Positions 56,082 to 64,000 of a DNA stretch of 64,000 nt are shown piece after piece. The position numbers and the translations under genes were made by a program. This DNA is from Deltaproteobacteria bacterium (lineage in GTDB: Bacteria; Desulfobacterota; Desulfarculia; Adiutricales; Adiutricaceae). Position 1 is the stretch's first letter; every line of letters starts with the position of its first letter. Where the stretch lies: contig JAISFS010000099.1 of NCBI GenBank assembly GCA_031263485.1, positions 1 through 64,000 on the forward strand. Reading direction: 5' to 3'. The notes below the pieces were generated by a model, which saw only the letters and a list, made by a program, of their open reading frames with translations, was not told the origin of the DNA and did no database searches.

Positions 56082-56629
56082 AGGGGTCTCCTCGGATGCG
56101 GCGGCCCTGCGGCGGGGATGCCGCGCGGCGACCGTGCGCCGCCGGGCTTCCCGCTGTCCGCCGGTTCCGCCGTCTGTGTTTCGCCGGCCTTTCCCGTCGC
56201 CGGCGGATCGCCCGGCGGCCCGGACCGGCCGATAAACGATTCTGGGGGCTCCCGCCTCGCCTGTCAAGCGGATTCTCGCCCGCAACGCCGGTTTCCGGCG
56301 TGACACCGGACGGCCCGGCGCTCCATGCCGACGGCCAGGGCGCGCCCGGAGCGCCCCCGGCAGGGCTTCACGCGGCGTCCCCAGATCCCAGGTCGCTCCC
56401 GGCAAGGCACTGCGAGGCACCGCACGGCCCAGGTCACTCCCGGCAAGGCACCGCGCGGCACAGGTCACTCCCGGCAAGGCAGCGCGCGGCACAGGTCACG
56501 CCCGGCAAGGCATCGCGCGGCACAGGACACTCCCGGCAAGGCAGCGCGCGGCACAGGGCACGCCCGGCAAGGCACCGCGCGGCCCAGCTCACTCCCGGCA
56601 AGGCACCGCGCGGCACCAGCAGGGCCAGT
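56082..56629. other. gap holding a 31-bp tandem repeat
   Basis: Between the serpin 2 start and the aas stop. Apart from the repeat at 56398-56624, nothing is supported. Long open frames across the repeat are a by-product of its composition. Confidence 0.5.
56398..56624. repeat. 31-bp tandem repeat, about 7 copies
   Basis: The unit CCCGGCAAGGCACCGCGCGG plus an 11-bp tail. Starts at 56439, 56470, 56501, 56532, 56563 and 56594 are exactly 31 bp apart, with a longer first unit from 56398. It ends just before the aas stop codon, so it would be in the 3' end of that transcript. Confidence 0.95.
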
Positions 56630-59600
56630 TCAGTTCCCGGCGGGGCCGTCCAAGATCCTCGTCACCTCAATGGTGAGCCTTGGGATATCGACCTTACCCG
56701 TGGGGGCCAAAGGGATCTCGGGCACGTTCAGGATGATCTTGGGGCACGCCAGATCCGGATAACCGGCCTCGCGCACCGCGGCCTTCAGGGCGTCGCGGTC
56801 GATATCCTGGCCCTGGGCCGCCAGGACGAGGCGCTCCCCGCGCTGGCCGTCCTGGACGGAGACGACGGCCAGAGCCACGCCGGAAAAGGCCTTCGCCGCG
56901 ACCGCCTCGACCCCGGCCAACGGGACCATCTCGCCGGAGATCTTGGCGAAGCGCTTGAGCCTGCCCCTGATCCAAAGGAACCCGTCCGCGTCCACCTCGG
57001 CGATGTCCCCCGTGTCGTGCCAGCCTTCCGGCGGGCGCCGTATTATCCCCGGCTCGCCCTCGGTCAGGTAGCCCGTCATCACGTTGGGGCCCTTGAGTTT
57101 CAAAAGGCCGCCCCGCCTTACGCCGGGCACGGGCTCCAGCCTCCAGCGGAGGCCCGGGAGAGGCGGGCCCACGGCGCCGTCCCTCACGCGCATCCGAGAG
57201 CCGACGGAAACGATGGGCGCGGCCTCGGTCACCCCGTAGCCCTCAAAGAGCCTCACCGAGAGCTTCTCGAAATAGAGCTCGCGGGTGGACGGCAGGACCT
57301 TCTCGGCCCCGAGGATGAGGAAGCGCACGGAAGAGAAGTCGTAGGGGTGCGCGGCCTCCCCCCAGAGCCGGGCGAAGGAGTCCGAGCCCACCACGACCGT
57401 CGCGCGCGTGTCGTAGACTAGCTCCGGGATGGCCTGGACGTGCAGGGGTGAGGGGTAGTTGAATGAGCGGATGCCGGAAAGGAGCGGCAGGAGGATGCCG
57501 ACGTTCAGGCCGAAGGCGTGGAAGGCCGGCATGGGGTTGAAGAGGACGTCGTCCTCGTTCAGCTCTATCGCGCACAGCGCCTGGCGGATATTGGAAAGGA
57601 GGGCCCGGTGGCTCAGGACCACGCCCTTGGGCGGGCCCTCGGATCCGGAGGTGAAGAGCACGGCCCCGGGGCTGTCCGGGTCGCGGAGCTCGGCCCTGGT
57701 GAACCGCGAGCGAAGGTAATTAGCGATCCCCAGATCCAGGTCCTCCAGCATCACCATGTCGGCCCCGGCGTCCGAGGCGGCCTCCCGGGCCGCCTCCCGC
57801 ACGTGCTCGGCCTTGGCCAGGAACGCCCGCGAGCTCACGACCGCCTTGGCCCCGGAGGCCTTGAGCGCCGTGGCCATGGCGGCGCGCCCCTGGCTGTAGT
57901 TGAGCATGATGGGCACCCTGCCCCCGCGCCAGAGCCCGAAGAGCACGTAGGCGAGCGGGAGCGAGTTGGGAAGGAGCACCCCCGCTGGGGCCCCGGGTTC
58001 CAGCCGCTTCCCCAGCGAGTGGCCCACGGCCTGGGCGCGGTTCATGATCTGGGCGTAGGTGGCGGGACGGCGGTCCGCGTCCTCGGCTATCGGACGCGAC
58101 CTGCCCGCGCGCGCGGCCTCCAGCGTGAGCTCCCGCCAGAGGTTGCGTCCGCACTCCCGCGCCCGGAAGCGGCACTGGAGCATGATCTCGTAGACGTCGC
58201 GGGCGAGCCGAGCCCGGAAGGCCTTGCGTTTCTCTCCCTCCGCGGGGGAGCGGTCCAGGCCGACCGGCGGGAAGACCCGCATCCTGACCTTGAAGCGGTC
58301 CGGCATGTGCCTGAGCGTCCTGCGCATCCTCCCGAAGACGCTGTGCTCCGCCCCGTCTATCACCACCGGGAGCACCGGCGCGCCCGACAGGGACGCCACG
58401 ATGCCCAGCCCCTCCTCCACCTTCATGATCGAGCCGGTGGTCGTGATGCGGCCTTCCGGGAAGATCACGACCGCCGCGCCCGCGTTCAGGGCCTTCACGA
58501 GCCCGCGGAGCTGGTGCGGCCGCTGCGGATCCACTGGCACGGCCTTGAAGAACCGCAGGAAAAGCCTCACCCACCACTCCTTCGCCCATCCCGCGTTGAC
58601 GGCGAAGGTCAGGTCGCGCCTGAGCCAGCAGACCAGGAGCGCCACGTCCAGAAACGAGGTGTGGTTGGGGGCCACGAGTACCGGGCCAGGAGCCTTGTCG
58701 AGGTTGTGGAGCCCGGTGACTTCGGGATCGTAGACGGCCTCGACTATCGCCCGCGCGGCCTGCTTGATGGCCTCGGAGGGGAGGAAATACAGCGTCACCG
58801 CCGTCATGGCGACCGCCGTCACCGCCAGGAACAGAAACAGCGCGGGGATGCCGAGCCCCATGAGCCCGAAGGCGGCCGCAATGCCCGCGCCCGCGGCCAT
58901 GAAGAGCGAGTTCATGACGTTGGCCGCGGCTATCATGCGGGAGCGCGACTCCTCGGGGGAGCGGTGCTGGATGATGGCGTTGAAGGGCACGGCGAAGAAG
59001 CCGGCGACCGCCGCGGTCAGGAACGCGAGGATGGCGAGCCTCAGGTAGGTCCAGTCCGTCGCGAACCTCAGGGCCCCCACGCTCCCCGCCGGCGCGTGCG
59101 GGAGCGTCCCCGCGCACCTGGCGAACAGCAGGAGCAGCACCGCCAGGAGCGCCGCGGAGGCCGGCGCCAGCCTGGCGGAGACGTCCCCTTTGAGGAAGGC
59201 CTGCACCGCCAGCGCTCCCGCGGCCACGCCCAACGCGAACAGGGACACCATGAAGGTGCCCGCCGCGGGCGTGCCTCCCGCGTAGGCGGCCACCAGGACC
59301 GGAGTCTGGGCCAGGAGCACGCTCCCGACGCCCCAGAACCAGCTCGCCGCGAGAATCGAGAGCCACACGTCCCCGTTGGCCTTCGCGTCCCCGAGTATCG
59401 CCCACGCCGAGGCCGCGATGTTGGGCCGCACGCGGAGCGCGGGGTCGCCCTCGCGGGAAGGCGGCTGCAGGAGGGCGAACGCGAGCCCGCCCGCCGACAC
59501 GAGGATGAGCCCCAGGGGCACCGCGAGCCCGGTGCCCCGGATCGAGACGGCCTCCGACGCGGCATCCGCCGCCGCCCCCGCCGAAGCCGCGGCCGCGCCC

Positions 59601-60160
59601 GCGACGGAGGCCGCGACCGCCGTCGCCCCGGACACGGCTCCCGATACGGCGGAGGACGCCCCCAGATACGAGCCCGCGACGGTCCCCAGCACGATGGCCA
59701 GGAACGTGGCCCCCTCCACCAGGCCGTTTCCGGGGATGAGCCCGCGCTCGGGAAGGATCTCAGGGAGCAGGCTGTACTTGACCGGCCCGAACAGGGCGCT
59801 CTGGAGTCCCATCAGGAAGACCGCGGCCATCAGGGGCCACAGCCACCCCTTATAGAAGAGGAACGCCGCCATGCCCACGAAGGCGAGCTCCAGGATCTTG
59901 TAGGCCTTGAGAAGCGACGACTTCCGGTAGCGGTCGGCCAGCTCCCCAGCCGGGGCGGAAAAGAGGAAGAAGGGCAGGATCATGAGCCCGGTGGCCAGGC
60001 TCGAGTACGCGGACTTGCCGGCGGGGTCCAGCCCCGCCGCGCCGAAGGCCAGAAGGGCGATGAGCGCCTGGCGCATGAAGTTGTCGTTGAACGCGCCGAG
60101 CGTCATGCTCGAGAAGAACGGCCAGAAGGTCCTGTCCTTAAGGATTTTCGCGTAAGTCAT
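56630..60160 (-). CDS. aas: LplT-Aas fusion (lysophospholipid flippase and acyltransferase)
   Basis: 1176 residues, ATG with GGAGAGG upstream. Residues 1-470 are an MFS transporter like LplT, which flips lyso-phospholipids inward, with an Ala-rich insert at ~175-215. Residues ~490-650 are a PlsC acyltransferase (NHTSFLD near 499, FPEGRIT near 568). Residues ~665-1176 are an acyl-ACP synthetase (FTSGSEGPPKGVVLSH near 835, GYGVTEAAPI, HDTGDIAEVDADGFLWIRGR). The fused enzyme activates fatty acids and re-acylates 2-acyl-lysophosphatidylethanolamine in the inner membrane. Such fusions are known in several proteobacteria. All catalytic motifs look intact. Confidence 0.95.
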   Translation of the reverse strand: MTYAKILKDRTFWPFFSSMTLGAFNDNFMRQALIALLAFGAAGLDPAGKSAYSSLATGLMILPFFLFSAPAGELADRYRKSSLLKAYKILELAFVGMAAFLFYKGWLWPLMAAVFLMGLQSALFGPVKYSLLPEILPERGLIPGNGLVEGATFLAIVLGTVAGSYLGASSAVSGAVSGATAVAASVAGAAAASAGAAADAASEAVSIRGTGLAVPLGLILVSAGGLAFALLQPPSREGDPALRVRPNIAASAWAILGDAKANGDVWLSILAASWFWGVGSVLLAQTPVLVAAYAGGTPAAGTFMVSLFALGVAAGALAVQAFLKGDVSARLAPASAALLAVLLLLFARCAGTLPHAPAGSVGALRFATDWTYLRLAILAFLTAAVAGFFAVPFNAIIQHRSPEESRSRMIAAANVMNSLFMAAGAGIAAAFGLMGLGIPALFLFLAVTAVAMTAVTLYFLPSEAIKQAARAIVEAVYDPEVTGLHNLDKAPGPVLVAPNHTSFLDVALLVCWLRRDLTFAVNAGWAKEWWVRLFLRFFKAVPVDPQRPHQLRGLVKALNAGAAVVIFPEGRITTTGSIMKVEEGLGIVASLSGAPVLPVVIDGAEHSVFGRMRRTLRHMPDRFKVRMRVFPPVGLDRSPAEGEKRKAFRARLARDVYEIMLQCRFRARECGRNLWRELTLEAARAGRSRPIAEDADRRPATYAQIMNRAQAVGHSLGKRLEPGAPAGVLLPNSLPLAYVLFGLWRGGRVPIMLNYSQGRAAMATALKASGAKAVVSSRAFLAKAEHVREAAREAASDAGADMVMLEDLDLGIANYLRSRFTRAELRDPDSPGAVLFTSGSEGPPKGVVLSHRALLSNIRQALCAIELNEDDVLFNPMPAFHAFGLNVGILLPLLSGIRSFNYPSPLHVQAIPELVYDTRATVVVGSDSFARLWGEAAHPYDFSSVRFLILGAEKVLPSTRELYFEKLSVRLFEGYGVTEAAPIVSVGSRMRVRDGAVGPPLPGLRWRLEPVPGVRRGGLLKLKGPNVMTGYLTEGEPGIIRRPPEGWHDTGDIAEVDADGFLWIRGRLKRFAKISGEMVPLAGVEAVAAKAFSGVALAVVSVQDGQRGERLVLAAQGQDIDRDALKAAVREAGYPDLACPKIILNVPEIPLAPTGKVDIPRLTIEVTRILDGPAGN

Positions 60161-60848
60161 ACACCTCTCCGGAAACCCCGGCGGCGGCGGGGCTTCCCCC
60201 CGAACCCTGGAAACGGACTGCCGACAAGGCGGCAGGCCAGGCTGGAAAATGGCGGATACTGCCGCGGGGCATATAGTATCACAGGACGCTCGCGGCCCGC
60301 ACCGCCCGCCCGGGCTTCCGGAAGCCCTGCCCAGGCGGCGTTTGGGCCGGCGCCCCCGGAATCCTCGCGCGCCCGGTCCGGCCCGGCTCGATCCGGATAT
60401 CCTCGACCTCCTTCAGGGGACGGGCTTCCGCCGCCGCCGGCGAAGCGCCCCGCCCCGAACGCGCCCCGCGCACGGCAGTGCCCTGCCGGCGGGCACTGCG
60501 CGCCAAGCGGCGCGGCAATGCCCGACCTCCGGCCCAACGCGCCACGCGCGCGGCAGAACCCTGCCGGCGGCCATACGCGCCCCGCGTACCGTCGAGCCCC
60601 GACTGTCGGGCCGAACGCGCCTCGCGCACGGCCGTACCCCGCCTCAGGGCCGAACGCGCCTCGCCCGCGGCCGCTCCCCGCCTCAGGCCCGAACGCGCCT
60701 CGCGCACGGCCGTTCCCCGCCGACGGGGTCAACTCGACGGGCGGTATCCCGCAAGCCCCATGCGCCGCGCCTGGCCGCTTGCCAAAACGGCCTTTTCCGG
60801 GTAATCTCAGGCGATCGTAGCGGGCCCGCCCCGCAGAAGCCCACCGCC
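60161..60848. other. divergent gap between aas and trmB with a 39-bp repeat
   Basis: Both genes point away from this gap, so their promoters should lie here, but most of it is occupied by the repeat at 60457-60730. No clear promoter was recognised. Confidence 0.5.
60457..60730. repeat. 39-bp tandem repeat, about 7 units
   Basis: GAACGCGCCTCGCGCACGGC with a CCCCGCCTCAG-type tail. The three right-hand units start exactly 39 bp apart (60613, 60652, 60691), and degenerate units extend left to 60457 at the same period. Confidence 0.9.
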
Positions 60849-61781
60849 ATGAACCCCGTATCCAACCGAAAATACTACCGCTCGCTCGCGCCTCTCCTGA
60901 CCGCCGGGGTCCTGAACCGGAGGCCCTCCTGGAGTGAAATCTTCGGGAGGGACGCTCCACTGGAGCTGGAGATCGGCTTCGGGAACGGGGAATTCCTCCA
61001 CCGCTCATCACTGGCCGCGCCGGACAGGGACTTCGTGGGACTGGAGATCTCCTGGCCCAGCGTTAAGAGGGCCCTGCGCCGCCTGGGGAACCCGCCCAGG
61101 GGCAACGCCAGGCTGGTCTGCCTGCCGGCGGGGCCCGCGCTGTCGCTGTACTTCCCGGAACGGTCCGTGTCGGTGGCCCGGGCGCTCTTCCCGGTGCCCT
61201 GGCCCAAGGAGCGGCACGCCAGAAAGAGGCTCTTCTCCCGCCGGTTCCTGGACCTTCTCGCGAGCCGCCTGGTCACGTCGGGACGCTTCCACATGGTGAC
61301 AGACGACCCGGTCCTGGCCGCCTGGACGGAGGAGGAGTCGCGGTGTTCCGCGCTCCCGCTCGCCCTGGCCGAGCGGGATGAGGGGCTTGACACGAAATAC
61401 GGGAGAAAGTGGTCCCACCTGGGCGCCCGATCGTTTTTCCACCTTGAGGGCACGAAAGCCCGTCACCCGGAGGTCCCCGACAGGGGAATCGCGGAAATGC
61501 AGCCGACGTTCATCGACTCCCTCGACCCGAATTCCTACCGGCCCGGAGGGATTTCCGGCGAGACCGCCGTGGTCTTCCGGGACTTCGTCTACGACCGGGA
61601 AAAGCGCGAGGGTCTCCTCTCCACCAAGGTTGTGGAAGGTGACTTCATACAGGAGTTCTTCATCCGCCTGCGCCCCGACGGAAACCGCTGGAGGCTCTAC
61701 CCGGCGCTCTCGCACCAGGTCTTCCCCACCGAAGGCGTGAGGAAGGCTCTCGAGCTCGCCGCGTCCGCCGGTGACGGCTGA
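60849..61781 (+). CDS. trmB: tRNA (guanine-N7)-methyltransferase with C-terminal extension
   Basis: 310 residues from ATG 60849. Methylates G46 in the variable loop of tRNAs. The AdoMet motif LELEIGFGNGEFL lies near residue 40. The family motif FPVPWPKERHARKRL, usually FPDPWPKKRHHKRR, has Val in place of the Asp that is nearly always present. RFHMVTDDPVLAAWTEE and KYGRKWSHLG follow. The protein is about 80-100 residues longer than typical TrmB; the extra C-terminal part (QPTFIDSLDPNSYRPGGI to the end) is of unknown role. The next gene starts inside its last codons. Confidence 0.9.
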   Translation: MNPVSNRKYYRSLAPLLTAGVLNRRPSWSEIFGRDAPLELEIGFGNGEFLHRSSLAAPDRDFVGLEISWPSVKRALRRLGNPPRGNARLVCLPAGPALSLYFPERSVSVARALFPVPWPKERHARKRLFSRRFLDLLASRLVTSGRFHMVTDDPVLAAWTEEESRCSALPLALAERDEGLDTKYGRKWSHLGARSFFHLEGTKARHPEVPDRGIAEMQPTFIDSLDPNSYRPGGISGETAVVFRDFVYDREKREGLLSTKVVEGDFIQEFFIRLRPDGNRWRLYPALSHQVFPTEGVRKALELAASAGDG

Positions 61782-64000
61782 CCCCGGAACGCAGGGCCCT
61801 CGCGGCCCCGACGGCCGCGACGGCGGGCCGGAAGGCCCTGCGCCGCATAGCCGCGCCGCGCTCCGGGGACGGGTAATCCGCGTCATCGAAATCGACGGCA
61901 TGACCGGCGCGGCCAGGGTCCTCGTGGACTCGGGCGCCTCCGCGCCTGTCCTGGCCGCGGGCCCCTTCGGCCTGCCCGTGCCGGGCGAGTTCTGCGAGCT
62001 GGAAGGGGCCTTCGTGCCGGGCGCGCCCGCATCGGGCGGCGGCGCCGCGCGACATGCGGCGGTACGCCCGGGCCCACAGGAACGGTCCTCGGCGCCGGCG
62101 GCCGCCGCGCCATCGGCCGCCGCGCGAAACGTGACCGTGCGCCCGGGCCGCTTGCCGCCCCGCCTCTTTTCGGCCAGCGGGTGCTCCCTGCTTCCGCCCA
62201 GAGACCCCGGAGGCTACGCCGCGTTCCTCTCCTCCGGCCTTATCGGCGGCCTGGACCGCGCCGCCGCCCAGGAGCTGGTCAAGGCCTTCGGGGAAGACGT
62301 CCTGCGCGCGCTTGCCGAGGCGCCCCACGATCTCGCGGGCGTCCGCGGGCTCAAGGCGGCATCGAGGGAACGGGCAGTCGCGGGCGTCCGGGCTTTCCTG
62401 GGGCTGAAGCGCCTGGCGGCGCTCCTGGCGCCGCGCGGGCTGGGACCGCTGCCCGCCGCCGCGCTCCTTCGGGCCTTGGGCCCCGGAGCCCCCGAGACGA
62501 CGGAAAGGGATCCCGGTCACGCCGCCCGCGCGCTCGCCGCGCACCCTGACGCGGCGAACCCGGGCGCGTTCCGCCGCGCGGCCGCCAGGCTCCTGGCCAC
62601 GGCGGATCCGCCGCTTGGGACCCAGGCCCTGGCGGAAGGCGAGATACTCGTGGCCCTGGGCGCCATGAGGGCCGCGGGGGAATACTCCGCCCCGGAGTCG
62701 CGGCTCTGGCGGGCCGCAAGGGCCTCCATGCCCGGAACCGGCGAAGGCGGGACGCGGGCGGCCTTCAGGGAGGGGCTGGAGGGGCTCGTCCGCAAGGGCG
62801 GCGTCCGCTTCAGGCCCGCGCCGGCGCCCTTCGACCCTGACGGCAGGAGGATCTTCCTCCCGGAAAGCCTGCGCGAGACTCAGGCCGCGGAGGGGGGGCT
62901 GGCGGCCCTGATCTCCGCCGCTCCGCCCGCCGCCTACCCGGAACCGCGGGAGGCCCTGGCGCGGGCCGAGGCTCTGTGCGGCTTCCCCCTCGACGCCGGG
63001 CAACGGGCCGCCCTGGCGGCCGTGCTAGAACGCAAGGCGGCGCTCGTGACCGGTCCCCGGGGGTCCGGCAAAAGGCTCCTGGCCTCGGCGATGGGCGCCG
63101 TCTTCCGCGAGCGGGGGCTCCCCGCGCTTTTCGCGTCCGCCACCCGCCGGGGAGCCGGGGAGCTCTCCCGGGCCGCAGGCGCGCCGGCGCACGTCCTGGC
63201 GGACATCCTGGCCGTTCTCCCCGAGCGTGAGGGACCGGGCGGCCCCGGAGGCCCGGGAGGCATGCGGAACGCGGGAGGCTCCGGCCTCGGCGCGGCCCAA
63301 CTCTCGATCGCGGGCCGGGCGGCGCTCGCGAAGGCGTTGGAACGCCCGCCTGGCTCCGTGCCTATCGGCCAGTCTGGCTCAGTGCCTATCGGACCGTCGG
63401 GATCCGTGTCTGCCGGCCAGGGGGCTTCCGTGCCAGGCGGACCGCCGGGAACATTGCCGGTCGGCCACCCGGGTTCCGCGGCGGCCGGCGCGGGCGGAGG
63501 GGGGCCGCATCCCCTCACCGCAAGTGCCGTCCAGGCCGGGCTCCTGGCCGTGACCGAGGCCGAGCTCACGTCGCCTGGCGATCTGGCCCGGCTGCTTCTG
63601 GCCGTTGCCCCCGGAACGGCGCTGGCCCTGTTCGCCGACCCCTGGCGTGTCGCCCCGCCGGGGCCTCCGCCGCCGCGCCCAGGCGACCGCGAAGGCCCCG
63701 GCGGCACGGAAACTCCGGAGGCCGGGGGTTGCGGCGCGGACGGCGTCCTGCCCGGCTGGCTCGCGGCCTTGGCCGAGGGCAGGCGCGAGCAGCCCCGAGG
63801 GGACCCCCGCTCCGCCGCGCCCAGGCCGGGGCCCCGGGAGCGGCTTCTCAGGCCCGCGCGGCTTTCTGGCACGTACAGCCGGCCCGGCGCCAGGATCCCG
63901 GCTGCCCTCGCGGCGCTCAGGGAAGGCGTGGCCCCCCCGGGCTCGGAGTCCCCGGACGGGGACTTTTTCTGGATCCCGGGGGACGACGAGTCCGAGCTTG
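61771..64000 (+). CDS. RecD2-like helicase homologue with degenerate ATPase motifs (partial)
   Basis: The frame is open from GTG 61771, overlapping the trmB end by 11 bases, to the window edge (743 codons, incomplete). The order of domains matches RecD2: OB-like start LRGRVIRVIEIDG; helix-hairpin-helix region FLSSGLIGGLDRAAAQELVK and VRGLKAAS; then the helicase core QRAALAAVLERKAALVTGPR. The Walker A reads GPRGSGKR (residues ~429-436), with Arg for the essential Thr/Ser. Where RecD2 has DEASM and GDPDQLPPVG, this protein has TEAEL (~596) and ADPWRVAPPG. The FRQ motif is also changed (TYSRPGARIPAALAALREG). The order of domains supports homology; normal ATPase activity is doubtful. A Gly/Pro-rich insert lies at 63230-63500. 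Confidence 0.75.
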   Translation, partial: MTADPGTQGPRGPDGRDGGPEGPAPHSRAALRGRVIRVIEIDGMTGAARVLVDSGASAPVLAAGPFGLPVPGEFCELEGAFVPGAPASGGGAARHAAVRPGPQERSSAPAAAAPSAAARNVTVRPGRLPPRLFSASGCSLLPPRDPGGYAAFLSSGLIGGLDRAAAQELVKAFGEDVLRALAEAPHDLAGVRGLKAASRERAVAGVRAFLGLKRLAALLAPRGLGPLPAAALLRALGPGAPETTERDPGHAARALAAHPDAANPGAFRRAAARLLATADPPLGTQALAEGEILVALGAMRAAGEYSAPESRLWRAARASMPGTGEGGTRAAFREGLEGLVRKGGVRFRPAPAPFDPDGRRIFLPESLRETQAAEGGLAALISAAPPAAYPEPREALARAEALCGFPLDAGQRAALAAVLERKAALVTGPRGSGKRLLASAMGAVFRERGLPALFASATRRGAGELSRAAGAPAHVLADILAVLPEREGPGGPGGPGGMRNAGGSGLGAAQLSIAGRAALAKALERPPGSVPIGQSGSVPIGPSGSVSAGQGASVPGGPPGTLPVGHPGSAAAGAGGGGPHPLTASAVQAGLLAVTEAELTSPGDLARLLLAVAPGTALALFADPWRVAPPGPPPPRPGDREGPGGTETPEAGGCGADGVLPGWLAALAEGRREQPRGDPRSAAPRPGPRERLLRPARLSGTYSRPGARIPAALAALREGVAPPGSESPDGDFFWIPGDDESEL

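Noticed and set aside
56398-56624. CRISPR array or repeat protein gene
   Set aside because: The 31-bp period has no spacers, and the open frames across it reflect only the repeat composition.
1-64000. tRNA or rRNA genes
   Set aside because: No cloverleaf with a GGTTCGA-type arm or rRNA stretch was recognised by eye; a tRNAscan run would be decisive.

Overview
The window is a high-GC bacterial chromosome segment with several lower-GC, accessory-looking stretches. No rRNA or tRNA gene was seen. The conserved right half (lplT-aas fusion, trmB, a nikK/nikL/cbiM-like nickel-cobalt cluster, a zinc-uptake operon with its Fur-family regulator) would fit a deltaproteobacterium in the broad sense, for example a Desulfovibrio-like lineage. 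That is an inference from gene content, not from a marker gene. Overlapping genes, good Shine-Dalgarno sites and some TTG/GTG starts decided many start choices.

Left third (1-30 kb): an accessory region. It holds a probably dead IS1634-type transposase with an internal tandem repeat, two decayed IS630 transposases, and two families of short non-coding mobile elements (104/105 bp and 119 bp, two copies each). A third ~105-bp repeat family has one copy here and two near 45-48 kb. Between them sit six kinesin-light-chain-like TPR proteins. One TPR gene overlaps a gene for a CHAT-fold protein whose catalytic His/Cys appear lost. This pair is followed by an orphan C5-cytosine methyltransferase and a convergent SPPY-type methyltransferase. 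Two TPR genes at 21-25 kb form a tandem duplication that includes an ~850-bp conserved non-coding leader.

Middle (30-39 kb): a type I restriction-modification locus, hsdR-hsdM-hsdS, followed by a second, higher-GC hsdM. The first HsdM has an altered catalytic motif (NPTF), while the second keeps NPPY at the same residue number.

39-48 kb: a minus-strand zinc-acquisition operon in the order zrgA (DUF2796), ABC ATPase, FtsX-like permease, DUF3299 protein, Fur/Zur-type regulator. Its promoter (TTGACA, 17-bp spacer, TAGTAT) is covered by a Zur-like palindrome. A second promoter of the same architecture, with an almost perfect 20-bp palindrome over its -10 box, lies at 45108-45145. It points into a ~360-nt segment without a convincing gene, rich in predicted hairpins and ending in a terminator-like stem-loop: a candidate metal-regulated structured RNA. 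An MBL-fold hydrolase and a SUFU-domain protein follow.

Right part (48-64 kb): pirin; an attenuator-like leader followed by the Ni/Co uptake genes; two adjacent secreted serpins; the LplT-PlsC-acyl-ACP-synthetase fusion; TrmB; and, running off the end, a RecD2-like helicase homologue whose Walker A and DEXX-type motifs look degenerate. GC-rich tandem repeats of 29, 31 and 39 bp lie in the intergenic gaps of this half.
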